From Solirubrobacterales bacterium (GTDB lineage Bacteria > Actinomycetota > Thermoleophilia > Solirubrobacterales > 70-9): a stretch of 64,000 bases of DNA. The notes under the pieces are model-generated. The model was not told where the DNA came from. It ran no database searches and was given only the letters and a program-made list of their open reading frames with translations. Below, piece after piece: positions 1 through 9,185 of the stretch. The translations under genes and the position numbers were made by a program. Location: contig JANWHW010000028.1 in NCBI GenBank assembly GCA_025450195.1, positions 62,001-126,000 of the forward strand, read 5' to 3'. Positions within the stretch are counted from its first letter, which is position 1. Each line of letters starts with the position of its first letter.

Positions 1-1
1 G

Positions 2-181
2 GTGGAGAGGTACGTGCGGTTCGGGGAGTGGCGGGGCCGGTCTGGGGGCTACGCGATCCAGACGCTCGGCTCGAGCTTGATCGCCAGGATCGAAGGCAGT
101 GTCTCCAACGTGGTTGGCCTGCCGGTTGGCCTGCTGGCCGACCTGGCCCCCGGGCTCTTCGAGCGGGCTTATCAGCCTTAG
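2..181 (+). CDS. maf: Maf/YhdE-family nucleotide pyrophosphatase, C-terminal fragment
   Basis: Only the last 59 codons are inside the window; the gene starts upstream of base 1. The frame reads FGEWRGRSGGYAIQTLGSS followed by IARIEGSVSNVVGLPVGLL and ends in TAG. The pair of blocks 'W-RG-(A/S)-G-Y-A-I-Q' and 'I-EG-x2-NVVGLP' is the conserved C-terminal part of Maf-family house-cleaning NTP pyrophosphatases, which remove modified nucleotides such as m5UTP or dTTP/UTP. It lies just upstream of the mre/mrd cluster in the same direction; Maf genes are often found beside mreBCD. No mreB is visible between it and mreC, so mreB must lie elsewhere. The specific substrate subgroup cannot be assigned from this fragment. 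Confidence 0.8.
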   Translation: MERYVRFGEWRGRSGGYAIQTLGSSLIARIEGSVSNVVGLPVGLLADLAPGLFERAYQP

Positions 182-378
182 CGTGGCGTTTCCGCATCGC
201 CAAATCGGGTGCGCGAGCGCGATCTGGGATCATTGGGGCGAAGCTGCGGTCAAGGATCGGCATCTTCGCCCTGCAAGGACTCGAACAGCGCAGCCGCGAG
301 AAGTGCCAGATGCCGCGGCAACTGGCAGAGTCACAACTGGCGCATAGTCGCCGGTTTTCCACAGAACTGGGTCTTTTC

Positions 379-1230
379 GTGTACCGCAAGCAGATACGCC
401 GCCGAAGGGCGGTCCTCACTCTCCTCATTCTCGGCTCTTTCCTGCTGCTGACGATCACCTATGGGCGTGGCTCAGGTGGATTCCAGAATGGAGTCAGCAC
501 GATCTTCAGTCCCCTTCAGACCGTTGCCGACAGAGCGTTGAAGCCGGCTCGCGACCTGGTTGGCTGGTTTGACAAGACCTTCGAGGCTCGAGGCGAAAAC
601 AGCCGCCTGAAGGAGGAACTCGCGAAAGAACGGATGCAGGCGATCGCCGGCCAGGAGGCCCAGCAGGAGAACGCTCAGTTGCGGAAGCTGGTCGACTTGG
701 ACGGCACACCCGTGCTTGCTTCCTCCGCGTATACGGAGGTGACGGCACGCGTGATCGCTCGATCTCCAACGCTCTGGCATACAGCGGTCGCCGTTGACGC
801 TGGGAGCAGCGATGGAGTTCGGGTCGACGATCCGGTCATCAGCGGCGACGGCTTGGTTGGCCAGGTTGCCTCGGTCCAGCACGGCTCTGCGCAGGTAACC
901 CTGATCACCGACCATACGAGCGCCGTCTCCGCGAAGGTGACGCCCGTCGGAGCGCAGGGGGTGATCAGGCCCGACGTCGGCAACCCCGAGGACCTGATCC
1001 TCGACTTCATCGACTCCACCAAGCTGGTTCACCAGGGCCAGGCGGTCGTAACGGCGGGTTGGAGCGCGCAGGGCCTCTCCTCGCTGTTTCCTCCGGGAAT
1101 CCCCGTTGGAGAGGTCACCCGCGCTTCGGTCGTCGAGCAGGAGGCAAGCCAGCAAGTCCACCTGCGGCCCTACGCGGACTTGGTCAATCTCGATCTGGTA
1201 CAGATCCTGACGGGCGGCTCGCGCGGATGA
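379..1230 (+). CDS. mreC: Rod shape-determining protein MreC
   Basis: MreC is a membrane-anchored periplasmic scaffold of the elongasome that organises MreB, MreD, PBP2 and RodA. I place the start at GTG 379 (283 aa): the reading frame is open to base 28, but the upstream part is Arg/Trp-rich and unlike protein, while from 379 the protein begins with a basic stretch (YRKQIRRRR) and one membrane helix at about residues 11-28. A coiled-coil stretch follows at about residues 55-100, then the two beta-barrel region with the family blocks VIARSPTLWHTAVAVDAG, GLVGQV and VVTAGWS. The length is usual for MreC. The stop overlaps the ATG of a mini-ORF repeat (ATGA at 1227) that leads into mreD. Confidence 0.92.
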   Translation: MYRKQIRRRRAVLTLLILGSFLLLTITYGRGSGGFQNGVSTIFSPLQTVADRALKPARDLVGWFDKTFEARGENSRLKEELAKERMQAIAGQEAQQENAQLRKLVDLDGTPVLASSAYTEVTARVIARSPTLWHTAVAVDAGSSDGVRVDDPVISGDGLVGQVASVQHGSAQVTLITDHTSAVSAKVTPVGAQGVIRPDVGNPEDLILDFIDSTKLVHQGQAVVTAGWSAQGLSSLFPPGIPVGEVTRASVVEQEASQQVHLRPYADLVNLDLVQILTGGSRG

Positions 1231-1294
1231 GCGCGGAGCGACCAAGCATGCATGTCTGGTTCTTCGCGCCGGGAGCAAAGCGCGAGGCTTTGCT
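1227..1294 (+). repeat. 68-bp tandem repeat unit 1, carrying a coupled mini-ORF
   Basis: First of two tandem 68-bp units that differ at one base (A or G in accaagcRtgcatg). The unit starts at the ATG that overlaps the mreC stop (ATGA) and encodes 23 codons beginning MSAERPS and continuing HVWFFAPGAKREALL; its TGA at 1296-1298 overlaps the ATG of unit 2. It contains a perfect hairpin, AGCAAAGC-gcgag-GCTTTGCT. The ORF could be translated, but equally the repeat may be a mobile palindromic element whose boundaries keep the stop-start overlap of its host operon. No peptide function is known to me. Confidence 0.85.
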
Positions 1295-1362
1295 ATGAGC
1301 GCGGAGCGACCAAGCGTGCATGTCTGGTTCTTCGCGCCGGGAGCAAAGCGCGAGGCTTTGCT
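1295..1362 (+). repeat. 68-bp tandem repeat unit 2, carrying a coupled mini-ORF
   Basis: Second copy of the unit at 1227-1294, directly adjoining it. Its 23-codon ORF (ATG at 1295, Val replacing Met at codon 8) ends in a TGA at 1364-1366 that overlaps the GTG start of mreD (GTGA). Thus mreC, mini-ORF 1, mini-ORF 2 and mreD are linked by three consecutive 4-nt overlaps. As 68 is not a multiple of 3, each copy shifts frame, and coupling is restored only because each unit brings its own stop and start. The same 8-bp-stem hairpin is present. Confidence 0.85.
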
Positions 1363-1911
1363 GTGATCGTCACCCCAAGGATCTTTGCGCGCATAGCCGT
1401 GATCGTGGTCCTCGGCGTGCTTCTGCAGCTCTCGTTCTTCTCCCGTGTGATGCTCTTCGACACCAGTCCGGACGTGCTTCCCGCACTCGTTGTTTCGCTC
1501 GGACTGCTTGGCGGCAGCATGACCGGCACCCTGGCCGGGTTCTCGATCGGCTTCCTGGTCGATTGCCTGATGGCCGGGACGTTGGGGGGCTCCTCGCTGG
1601 TACTGCTCGGCATCGGCTACCTGGCGGGCCTCTTCCGCGAGCGATTTGAGATCCATAGCGCTCTCGTCCCGCCCTTGCTCTGCATGGGGCTCACCTTTGC
1701 CGCCGAGCTCGGGTTCGCTGCCGTGCAGTTGATGTTGGGGGTGGATGCCCCGGTGAGCACGCTGATCGTCCGCGACGTGATGCTCAAGAGCATCTTCGCC
1801 TTCTTCCTCGGATGGCCGATATACCTCGGAGTGCGGCGCGTTCTGCGTCCCGCATTGGTCGAGGGGACGAGGGTGCGCCGCCGCCGGCAGCCGACCGTGC
1901 TGGGAGCCTGA
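1363..1911 (+). CDS. mreD: Rod shape-determining protein MreD
   Basis: MreD is a small integral membrane protein of the elongation complex. I choose GTG 1363 (182 aa), immediately after the two 68-bp repeat units: the frame is open further upstream but there only translates the repeats. The protein is almost entirely hydrophobic with about five membrane segments (IFARIAVIVVLGVLLQLSFF, LPALVVSLGLLGGSMTGTL, SLVLLGIGYLAGLF, LCMGLTFAAELGFAAVQLML, IFAFFLGWPIYLGV), then an Arg-rich tail. Gene order mreC-mreD-mrdA supports the name more than sequence identity does, because MreD is poorly conserved. Translation probably depends on coupling through the upstream mini-ORFs. Confidence 0.85.
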   Translation: MIVTPRIFARIAVIVVLGVLLQLSFFSRVMLFDTSPDVLPALVVSLGLLGGSMTGTLAGFSIGFLVDCLMAGTLGGSSLVLLGIGYLAGLFRERFEIHSALVPPLLCMGLTFAAELGFAAVQLMLGVDAPVSTLIVRDVMLKSIFAFFLGWPIYLGVRRVLRPALVEGTRVRRRRQPTVLGA

Positions 1912-1914
1912 GCT

Positions 1915-3786
1915 ATGTACCCGAGCTCAGACAAGCGCGACTCTCAGACGGAGGGCCGACTGAACCTGCGAATCGCGGTATTCGGGGCGGTGGCACTTGC
2001 CCTTTTCGCGGTGCTCTTCTTTCGCCTCTGGTTCTTGCAGGCGCTGAATGGCAGTGAGTACCTCGCCGAGGCGAACAACAACCGCACGCGGGAATTTCGT
2101 GTCAGCGCTCCGCGAGGAGAGATCCTCGATCGCAGCGGCAAGGTGCTGGTCGACAACCGGACCAGCCTGGCGCTGCAAGTCGACCCCGACGATCTTCCCC
2201 CACAGCCGGCCAGGCGACGCGCCGAGCTGGCGCAGCTGGCCGAGCTGACCCACAGCTCCTTGAAACGCGTCCAAACGCTCCTGGGCGAACAGGCCGAACT
2301 TGCGCCAGGCGCTCCCGCGACGCTGCGCAACGATGTCGGCCACTACCTCGTCTACTACCTGCAGGAGAACCAGGATCGCTTCCCGGGGGTCGAGATACAG
2401 CCGGTCTTCGTTCGCAACTACCCGCTGGGAACGCTGGCGGCTCACATTCTCGGCAACGTTGGGGAGGTCAGCGAAAAACAGCTGAAGGAAGACCCCTACA
2501 GGGACCTGGAGCCCGGGGACAAAATCGGCCAGGACGGCGTCGAGTCCACCTACGACCAATTCCTGCGAGGCCACCCGGGCCTCACCCGGGTGCAGGTCGA
2601 TGCATTCGGACAGCCCACTCAGCGCCAGCGGCCTTTTTCGAAACGGCCCACCCCGGGGGACAACCTGAAGCTCTCGATCGACTATGACGTGCAGGCAGCC
2701 GGGGAAGCGGCGCTCGCCGCCCGGGGGTTGCCGGGGGGATTCGTGACGATGGACGTGCACAGCGGCGAAATCCTCGGTGTTGGCTCGTTCCCGACCTTCG
2801 ACCCATCGGTTTTCACCAGGCCGATGACGCAAGCCCAGGTCGACGCTCTCATCCGTGACCCGATCTCGGCGCCGCTTACCAACCGCGCCATCTCGGGGCT
2901 GTACCCGACCGGCTCGACCTACAAGCTGATCACCGCGCTCGCGGCACTCGAAAGTGACGTCATCACGCCCTCCACGTCGATTTACGACGGCGGCGAAATA
3001 ACGATTGGCGAACAGACCTTTCAGAACGCCGGGGGCGCCGCTTTCGGGACCGTCAGCCTGGTGCGGGCGCTCGAAGTCTCCTCGGATGTCTTCTTCTACA
3101 CGCTGGGCTGGAAAACGTGGAATACCGGCGATCTGCAGCGCTGGTCCCACAAGTTGGGCATCGGCAGGCCGACCGGCATCGACTTGCCGGGCGAGTCGGA
3201 AGGCTTGCTGCCGAGCCAGAAGTGGCGCAACGACCTCTACAGAGAAGGCGAAACGGAAAGGCCCTGGTCGGCGGGGGACAACGTCCAGCTCGCGATTGGC
3301 CAGGGGGACCTGCAGACGAACCCCCTGCAGATGGCGGTCGCCTACGCGACCCTCGCCAATGGCGGCACGGTGGTAACCCCGCATGTCGGCCTGCAGATCG
3401 ACGATCCCGCCGGTCGGGTGCAGCGCGAATTCGAGGTGCGGCCGCAGCGCTCGATTCGGATTGAGCCTCAGCACCGCACGGCGATACTCGAAGGCCTCCA
3501 CAATGCGGCGCAGTCACCCAGCGGCACGTCCTTCGCCGTGTTCGGCAACTTCCCAGTCGATGTGGCGGGCAAGACAGGCACCGCACAGCGCCCACCGAAT
3601 CCAGACCAGTCCTGGTACGTCGTTCTGGCTCCATACCCAAACCCCCGTATCGTGACGGCGGTGACTATCGAGCAAGGAGGCTTTGGGGCCGACTCCGCCG
3701 CGCCGGCAGCGCTGCAGATCCTCGAAGCGTATTTCGACAAGCACAGCTCTGGTAGCGCCGGCCCCAATGGGGGGAGTCCAGGTTGA
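1915..3786 (+). CDS. mrdA: Penicillin-binding protein 2, elongation transpeptidase
   Basis: Class B PBP that cross-links peptidoglycan during cell elongation as the partner of RodA. The 623-aa protein has one N-terminal membrane helix (about residues 21-43), a PBP dimerisation domain, and a transpeptidase domain with all three active-site motifs: STYK at 334-337 (nucleophile Ser334), SSD at 389-391 and KTG at 553-555. The block IGQGDLQTNPLQMA is typical of the PBP2/PBP3 class. The C-terminus is short and rich in Ser/Gly. The start ATG is 3 nt after the mreD stop, and the stop overlaps the start of rodA, so the four shape genes form one operon. Confidence 0.95.
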   Translation: MYPSSDKRDSQTEGRLNLRIAVFGAVALALFAVLFFRLWFLQALNGSEYLAEANNNRTREFRVSAPRGEILDRSGKVLVDNRTSLALQVDPDDLPPQPARRRAELAQLAELTHSSLKRVQTLLGEQAELAPGAPATLRNDVGHYLVYYLQENQDRFPGVEIQPVFVRNYPLGTLAAHILGNVGEVSEKQLKEDPYRDLEPGDKIGQDGVESTYDQFLRGHPGLTRVQVDAFGQPTQRQRPFSKRPTPGDNLKLSIDYDVQAAGEAALAARGLPGGFVTMDVHSGEILGVGSFPTFDPSVFTRPMTQAQVDALIRDPISAPLTNRAISGLYPTGSTYKLITALAALESDVITPSTSIYDGGEITIGEQTFQNAGGAAFGTVSLVRALEVSSDVFFYTLGWKTWNTGDLQRWSHKLGIGRPTGIDLPGESEGLLPSQKWRNDLYREGETERPWSAGDNVQLAIGQGDLQTNPLQMAVAYATLANGGTVVTPHVGLQIDDPAGRVQREFEVRPQRSIRIEPQHRTAILEGLHNAAQSPSGTSFAVFGNFPVDVAGKTGTAQRPPNPDQSWYVVLAPYPNPRIVTAVTIEQGGFGADSAAPAALQILEAYFDKHSSGSAGPNGGSPG

Positions 3787-4982
3787 TGTACGCGACGCGT
3801 ACCCGTCGGGCACAACCCGAGCCCTTCAGCATGCGCCCCGGCATAGCGGATCGCCTTGGGCTGCCCTATATGGATGCGACCCTCAGCCTCGCCGCGGTTG
3901 CCTTGGCGGTATTCGGCATCTTCACGCTCGAGCAGGCGACGCTGAATGACGTTCCCGGCAGCCCGGGATACTTCGTCGATCGCCAGGCGATCTACGCGAT
4001 GATTGGCCTTATCTGCATGTATACGCTGGCTCGAATCGACTACTCCCGCTTCCGCGAGCTCCGGGTTGGGATCTACACGTTCCTCTGCGTGAGCGTCTCC
4101 CTGGTCTTCGTCTTCGGGTTTGCGGCGCGGGGCTCTCGACGCGCCTTCGACCTGCCCTTCTTCAGTTTCCAGCCATCGGAGCTCGGCAAGCTCCTGCTCT
4201 GTCTTGCGCTTGCCGGCTTTGTCATCGATGGCGCCCGGCGAGGCTCGGACTGGCAGCGCACCGTGCGCTACCTCTGCCTGGGCCTTGCTCCGGCTGCACT
4301 TGTTTTCCTGCAGCCTGACCTCGGCACCTCTTTGGTGTACGTGGGCATTACCCTCGCCGTGATGTATGTGGGGGGCGTCCCGTGGACGCACTTCGCAGCA
4401 ATCGGCGCGGCCCTCGTCGCAATCGTGACGATTGTCCTCGCGATCGCACCCGCTGTTGGGGTGCCGATCCTCAAGGGCTACCAGGAGCAGAGGCTGACCT
4501 CTTTCCTGAACCCGAGCGAGGACCCCAGCGACGCGGGCTACCAGCAGAATCAGGCCAAGATCGCAATCGGGTCCGGTGAGAAGACCGGGCGCGGCGATCG
4601 GGCCACTCAGACGCGGCTTGACTTTGTCCCAGAGCGGCACACCGACTTCATCTTCGCGGTGATCGGGGAGCGCTACGGATTCATGGGAGCCGCGTTCGTC
4701 CTATCCCTCTACGCCCTGCTGATCTGGCGGGCGCTGCGAATTGTGACTCTCTCGAAGAACTCATACGGAACCCTCGTCGCAGGTGGAATCGCCGCGATGT
4801 TGCTCTTTCAAGTCTTCGTCAATGTGGGGATGAACCTCGGGATCATGCCGATCACCGGCATCCCCCTGCCGTTGCTGAGCTACGGAGGCTCCTCCGTGCT
4901 CGCTACGTTCCTGGCGATAGGCGTTCTTCAGAGCATTCACATGCAAGCGCGGCTCAGCCAGAAGGGCAGGTTTGCCTGGTGA
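3786..4982 (+). CDS. rodA: SEDS peptidoglycan glycosyltransferase RodA
   Basis: RodA polymerises lipid II into glycan strands in the lateral wall, working with PBP2. The 398-aa protein has about ten membrane segments and the SEDS signature blocks: FQPSELGKLLL, VFLQPDLGTSLVY (with the conserved catalytic Asp in QPDLGT), RLTSFLNPSEDP, ERHTDFIFAVIGERYGF and PLPLLSYGGSSVLATF. Start: ATG 3786 overlaps the mrdA stop by one base (TGATG), with a possible TTG one codon earlier. It follows mrdA directly, which favours RodA over the division paralogue FtsW. Confidence 0.94.
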   Translation: MYATRTRRAQPEPFSMRPGIADRLGLPYMDATLSLAAVALAVFGIFTLEQATLNDVPGSPGYFVDRQAIYAMIGLICMYTLARIDYSRFRELRVGIYTFLCVSVSLVFVFGFAARGSRRAFDLPFFSFQPSELGKLLLCLALAGFVIDGARRGSDWQRTVRYLCLGLAPAALVFLQPDLGTSLVYVGITLAVMYVGGVPWTHFAAIGAALVAIVTIVLAIAPAVGVPILKGYQEQRLTSFLNPSEDPSDAGYQQNQAKIAIGSGEKTGRGDRATQTRLDFVPERHTDFIFAVIGERYGFMGAAFVLSLYALLIWRALRIVTLSKNSYGTLVAGGIAAMLLFQVFVNVGMNLGIMPITGIPLPLLSYGGSSVLATFLAIGVLQSIHMQARLSQKGRFAW

Positions 4983-5026
4983 TCTGAATGCCAGGCGATG
5001 CGTACCTAACTGAACTGAGCTAACAA

Positions 5027-6874
5027 ATGAAGAAAACAATCCTGGTGTCCGCCGATCGCGGCGAGACCCGCGTAGCCGTACTCGAGTCAAAGACGAAAGG
5101 CGGCAAATCCGACGTGGCCGAGCTCTACATAGAGCGACGCGGCCAGCGCTCGATCGTCGGCAACATCTACAAGGGCAAGGTCGACAACGTCCTGCCCGGC
5201 ATGGAGGCCGCATTTGTTGACATCGGCCTCGAGCGCAACGGCTTTCTCCACGTTGACGAGATCGTTTTGCCCAACGGCGAGCAGGCGCCCAAGCGAGGCC
5301 GGGGCACCGGCCCCCGCATCGGCGACCTGATCAAAGCCGGGCAGGAGATCGTCGTGCAGGTTGTCAAGGACCCCCTGAAGTCCAAGGGGGCAAGGCTTTC
5401 GATGAACGTTTCGATTGCCGGTCGCTACCTCGTCTTCGCCCCCCAGGGTGGCGGGGTCGGAGTCAGCCGGCGCCTTGCCGAATCCGAGCGCGATCGCCTT
5501 CGCAAGATGGTTGACCGGGCATATGACGGCCCCGGTGGGCTGATCGTTCGCACCGCCGCGCACGGCGCCAAAAAATCGGATTTCGTGCGCGAGATCGGCT
5601 ATCTGCAGAAGCTGAACGGGATCTTGGAGCGACGTACCGAACAGACCAAGGCTCCCGGGCTCGTCTTCCAGGAGGCGGACCTTCCCGTGCGCGTCCTGCG
5701 GGATGTCTTCCTCAGCGAGTTCGAAAAGGCGATCGTCGACTCGCCCAAGCAGTGCGAACGCGTCACCGGCTTCTTCCAGCGGACCGCGCCGGAGCTGGTC
5801 GACAAGGTCGAGCTCTACAAAGGCAAAAAACCGCTGCTGACCAAATGGGGAATCGATAAGGAGATCGATTCGACGCTGGTGCGGCGGGTTGACCTGCCCT
5901 CGGGCGGCTATCTGATCATCGACTACACCGAGGCCCTCACCGTGATCGACGTCAACAGCGGCAGCTTCACCGGCCGCGGCAAAGGTGGCCTCGAGGAGAC
6001 GATCACCCGCGTCAACACCGAGGCGGCCGAAGAGACGGTGCGGCAGCTGCGGCTTCGAGACATCGGCGGGATCATCGTCATCGACTTCATCGACATGGCC
6101 CGGGCCCGCAATCGGGACAAAGTGCTGACAACGCTGCGCAAAGCGCTCGACGCGGACAAGTCGAAGAGTTACGTGGTGGAGGTCTCGCCACTGGGCCTGG
6201 TCGAGATGACCCGCCAGAACATCACCGACGGAGTGCGCGAGATCCTCACCGCCCCCTGTCCCACCTGCAATGGCGAGGGGGTGGTGCTCTCCGCCGAAAC
6301 CGTGGCGCTGGAGGGCCTGCGCGAGATGCGCGATCTGGCGAGCCGCGACGATGAGGCGTTCCTGCTGCGTACGAACCCCGGGGTCGTCGCCGAGTTGATC
6401 GACCCAGACAGTGGCCTTGCCGAGCTGGAGGAGGAAACCGGCAAGCAGTTCCACTTCGAGGGTGGGGCTTCTCTGCCGATCGACACCTTCGAACTTGTGG
6501 AGGCCGGCAAGCGCGACGAGGTCGAAAAGCGTGCGCTGCCCTTCGAGGTCGGCGAGGAGGTGCTGGTCAAGATCGAGGAGCCGCATATGTACAACGCGGA
6601 TGACGCGGTCGCCCGCATCGACTCCTACATCGTCAGCGTGAACGGCGGCGGCCCCTTCGTCGGCGAGCAGAAGCTGGTGCGGATCGAGCGCGTCGAGCGG
6701 ACCGCGGCGGTGGCCTCCCTGCTGGGGGACGCCGCGGGCAACGGGGCGGGAAAGGGCGAGGGGGCCAATTCTGAGCCCGACCATCTAGAATCCGCCGCCT
6801 CGCGCAGTCGCCGTCGTGACCCCTCGGGCGGTCGCGGTCGGTCGCGCTCCACGACGAGCGGCAAGGAAGAATGA
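5027..6874 (+). CDS. rng: Ribonuclease E/G family endoribonuclease
   Basis: Single-strand-specific endoribonuclease for rRNA maturation and mRNA decay. The 615-aa protein contains the S1-like RNA-binding region near residues 40-130 (IVGNIYKGKVDNVLPGMEAA), the catalytic core with metal-binding acids D308 (IDVNSGSF) and D353 (VIDFIDM), and the zinc-link CPTC at 411-414 that joins subunits. The C-terminal tail from about residue 565 is low-complexity (Gly, Ser, Arg) and probably disordered. It is longer than enteric RNase G but lacks the long scaffold of RNase E, as usual for actinobacterial enzymes. The stop overlaps the rplU start (ATGA), tying RNase to ribosomal protein synthesis. Confidence 0.93.
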   Translation: MKKTILVSADRGETRVAVLESKTKGGKSDVAELYIERRGQRSIVGNIYKGKVDNVLPGMEAAFVDIGLERNGFLHVDEIVLPNGEQAPKRGRGTGPRIGDLIKAGQEIVVQVVKDPLKSKGARLSMNVSIAGRYLVFAPQGGGVGVSRRLAESERDRLRKMVDRAYDGPGGLIVRTAAHGAKKSDFVREIGYLQKLNGILERRTEQTKAPGLVFQEADLPVRVLRDVFLSEFEKAIVDSPKQCERVTGFFQRTAPELVDKVELYKGKKPLLTKWGIDKEIDSTLVRRVDLPSGGYLIIDYTEALTVIDVNSGSFTGRGKGGLEETITRVNTEAAEETVRQLRLRDIGGIIVIDFIDMARARNRDKVLTTLRKALDADKSKSYVVEVSPLGLVEMTRQNITDGVREILTAPCPTCNGEGVVLSAETVALEGLREMRDLASRDDEAFLLRTNPGVVAELIDPDSGLAELEEETGKQFHFEGGASLPIDTFELVEAGKRDEVEKRALPFEVGEEVLVKIEEPHMYNADDAVARIDSYIVSVNGGGPFVGEQKLVRIERVERTAAVASLLGDAAGNGAGKGEGANSEPDHLESAASRSRRRDPSGGRGRSRSTTSGKEE

Positions 6875-7377
6875 GCACGTACGCAGTCATAGAGACCGGG
6901 GGAAAGCAGTACAAGGTCGAAAAGGGCACTTCGCTGCTCGTCGATCGCCTCGATGCCCAGCAGGGCGACAAAGTCGCGCTGCGCGCTGTGATGTTTCGCG
7001 ACAAGGAGATCGTCGCCGAGCCAAAGGAGTTGGAGAAGGTGAAGGTGGAGGCAACCGTTGCCAACCACCTTCGCGGCCCGAAGATCAAGGTCTTCAAATA
7101 CAAGCCGAAGAAGGGCTACCGCCGCCGCGCCGGCCATCGCTCGGAGCTGACCAGGCTCGAGGTGACGGAGCTGAAAATGGGCGCTCGCAAAGCGGCGGCG
7201 CCGAAAGAGGAGAAACCGGCGGCTAAAGAGCCCGCGGCGAAAAAAGCTCCGGAGAAAGCGGCCGCGAAACCGAAAGCCAAAGCGGCTGCTAAAAAACCCG
7301 CTGCGAAAAAAGCTCCGGCGAAAAAAGCCGCCGCAAGCAAACCAGCCCCCAAAAAGGACGCTGACGATGGCTCATAA
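6871..7377 (+). CDS. rplU: 50S ribosomal protein L21 with long Lys/Ala/Pro tail
   Basis: The first 100 or so residues are standard L21 ([47 protein letters not shown]), which binds 23S rRNA. The usual length is about 103 aa; here a further 65 residues follow, made of repeated Lys/Ala/Pro blocks such as [13 protein letters not shown], like the tail of histone H1. The tail is coded in frame with no break and ends 11 nt inside rpmA. Its role is unknown: it may add rRNA or DNA contacts. The start overlaps the rng stop. Confidence 0.94.
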   Translation: MSTYAVIETGGKQYKVEKGTSLLVDRLDAQQGDKVALRAVMFRDKEIVAEPKELEKVKVEATVANHLRGPKIKVFKYKPKKGYRRRAGHRSELTRLEVTELKMGARKAAAPKEEKPAAKEPAAKKAPEKAAAKPKAKAAAKKPAAKKAPAKKAAASKPAPKKDADDGS

Positions 7378-7618
7378 GAAGGGTGGCGGCTCAACCGCCA
7401 ACGGTCGCGAATCCAACCCCAAGATGCTCGGGGTAAAGGTCTTCGCCGGCGAGAAGGTGACCGGCGGCGAGATCATCGTGCGCCAGCGAGGCACCCGCTT
7501 CTGGCCTGGTGAGGGGACCGGGCTCGGCCGTGATCACACGATCTTTGCGACGGCTGAAGGGACGGTGCAGTTCAAGCCGTCTCGTAAGGGCCGCACCGTT
7601 TCGGTCATCCAGGGCTAG
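7367..7618 (+). CDS. rpmA: 50S ribosomal protein L27
   Basis: L27 sits near the peptidyl-transferase centre. The 83-aa frame begins [19 protein letters not shown] and has the family blocks [20 protein letters not shown] and [17 protein letters not shown]. There is no N-terminal extension before the conserved AHKKG, so no Firmicutes-type Prp cleavage is expected. The ATG lies 11 nt inside the end of rplU. It is followed by a 264-bp gap with two hairpins before obgE. Confidence 0.95.
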   Translation: MAHKKGGGSTANGRESNPKMLGVKVFAGEKVTGGEIIVRQRGTRFWPGEGTGLGRDHTIFATAEGTVQFKPSRKGRTVSVIQG

Positions 7619-7656
7619 CAAAGCAGGCGTCGGGCACCACTCCCTTTCGCCGACAC

Positions 7657-7669
7657 CCGCCAAAGGCGG
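7657..7669. terminator. Short GC hairpin after rpmA
   Basis: CCGCC-AAA-GGCGG is a perfect 5-bp stem with a 3-nt loop, 38 nt after the rpmA stop. It lacks a T tract, so it may be a weak or factor-dependent terminator, or simply part of the larger structured region that follows. Confidence 0.35.
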
Positions 7670-7673
7670 CGCG

Positions 7674-7782
7674 TGGGTCGTAGAGATACCCCTCCGGCGG
7701 AGACCGTCCGCATCGGGGCGCATGCAGTTATCCGGGCTTAATCGCTCCCAAAGTCTCCGCGGAGGGGTACCTCTACGACCCA
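7674..7782 (+). repeat. Long hairpin element, copy 1 (shared loop with 57477-57577)
   Basis: The arms 7674-7704 and 7753-7782 are almost fully complementary (about 30 bp, with one G:U-type position and one bulge). They enclose a loop of about 48 nt ending TAATCGCTCCCAAAG. A second copy at 57477-57577 has quite different arms but the same loop ending (TAGTCGCTCCCAAAG) and a similar GTCCG-CA start. It lies between rpmA and obgE, in the direction of both genes. Either a structured RNA or a palindromic mobile repeat would fit; there is no T tract for intrinsic termination. Confidence 0.8.
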
Positions 7783-7852
7783 TCGACCCAGCTCGTATGC
7801 CGGGAGAGGCTCAAGGAACGGCACCCGATGCCTGCCCCTCCATGCGGTTTGA

Positions 7853-9175
<1,323 letters not shown>

Positions 9176-9185
9176 TCCCTGAGCC

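Noticed and set aside
472-1656. Long open frame on the minus strand across mreC and mreD
   Set aside because: Its composition and the lack of any recognisable motif mark it as a GC-driven shadow of genes well supported on the plus strand.
1927-3501. 524-codon antisense frame across mrdA
   Set aside because: PBP2 motifs are all in the plus-strand frame; the antisense product is rich in Arg, Gly and His and has no family features.
5087-6784. 565-codon antisense frame across the RNase E/G gene
   Set aside because: Shadow frame produced by codon bias; the RNase catalytic and zinc motifs fix the true strand.
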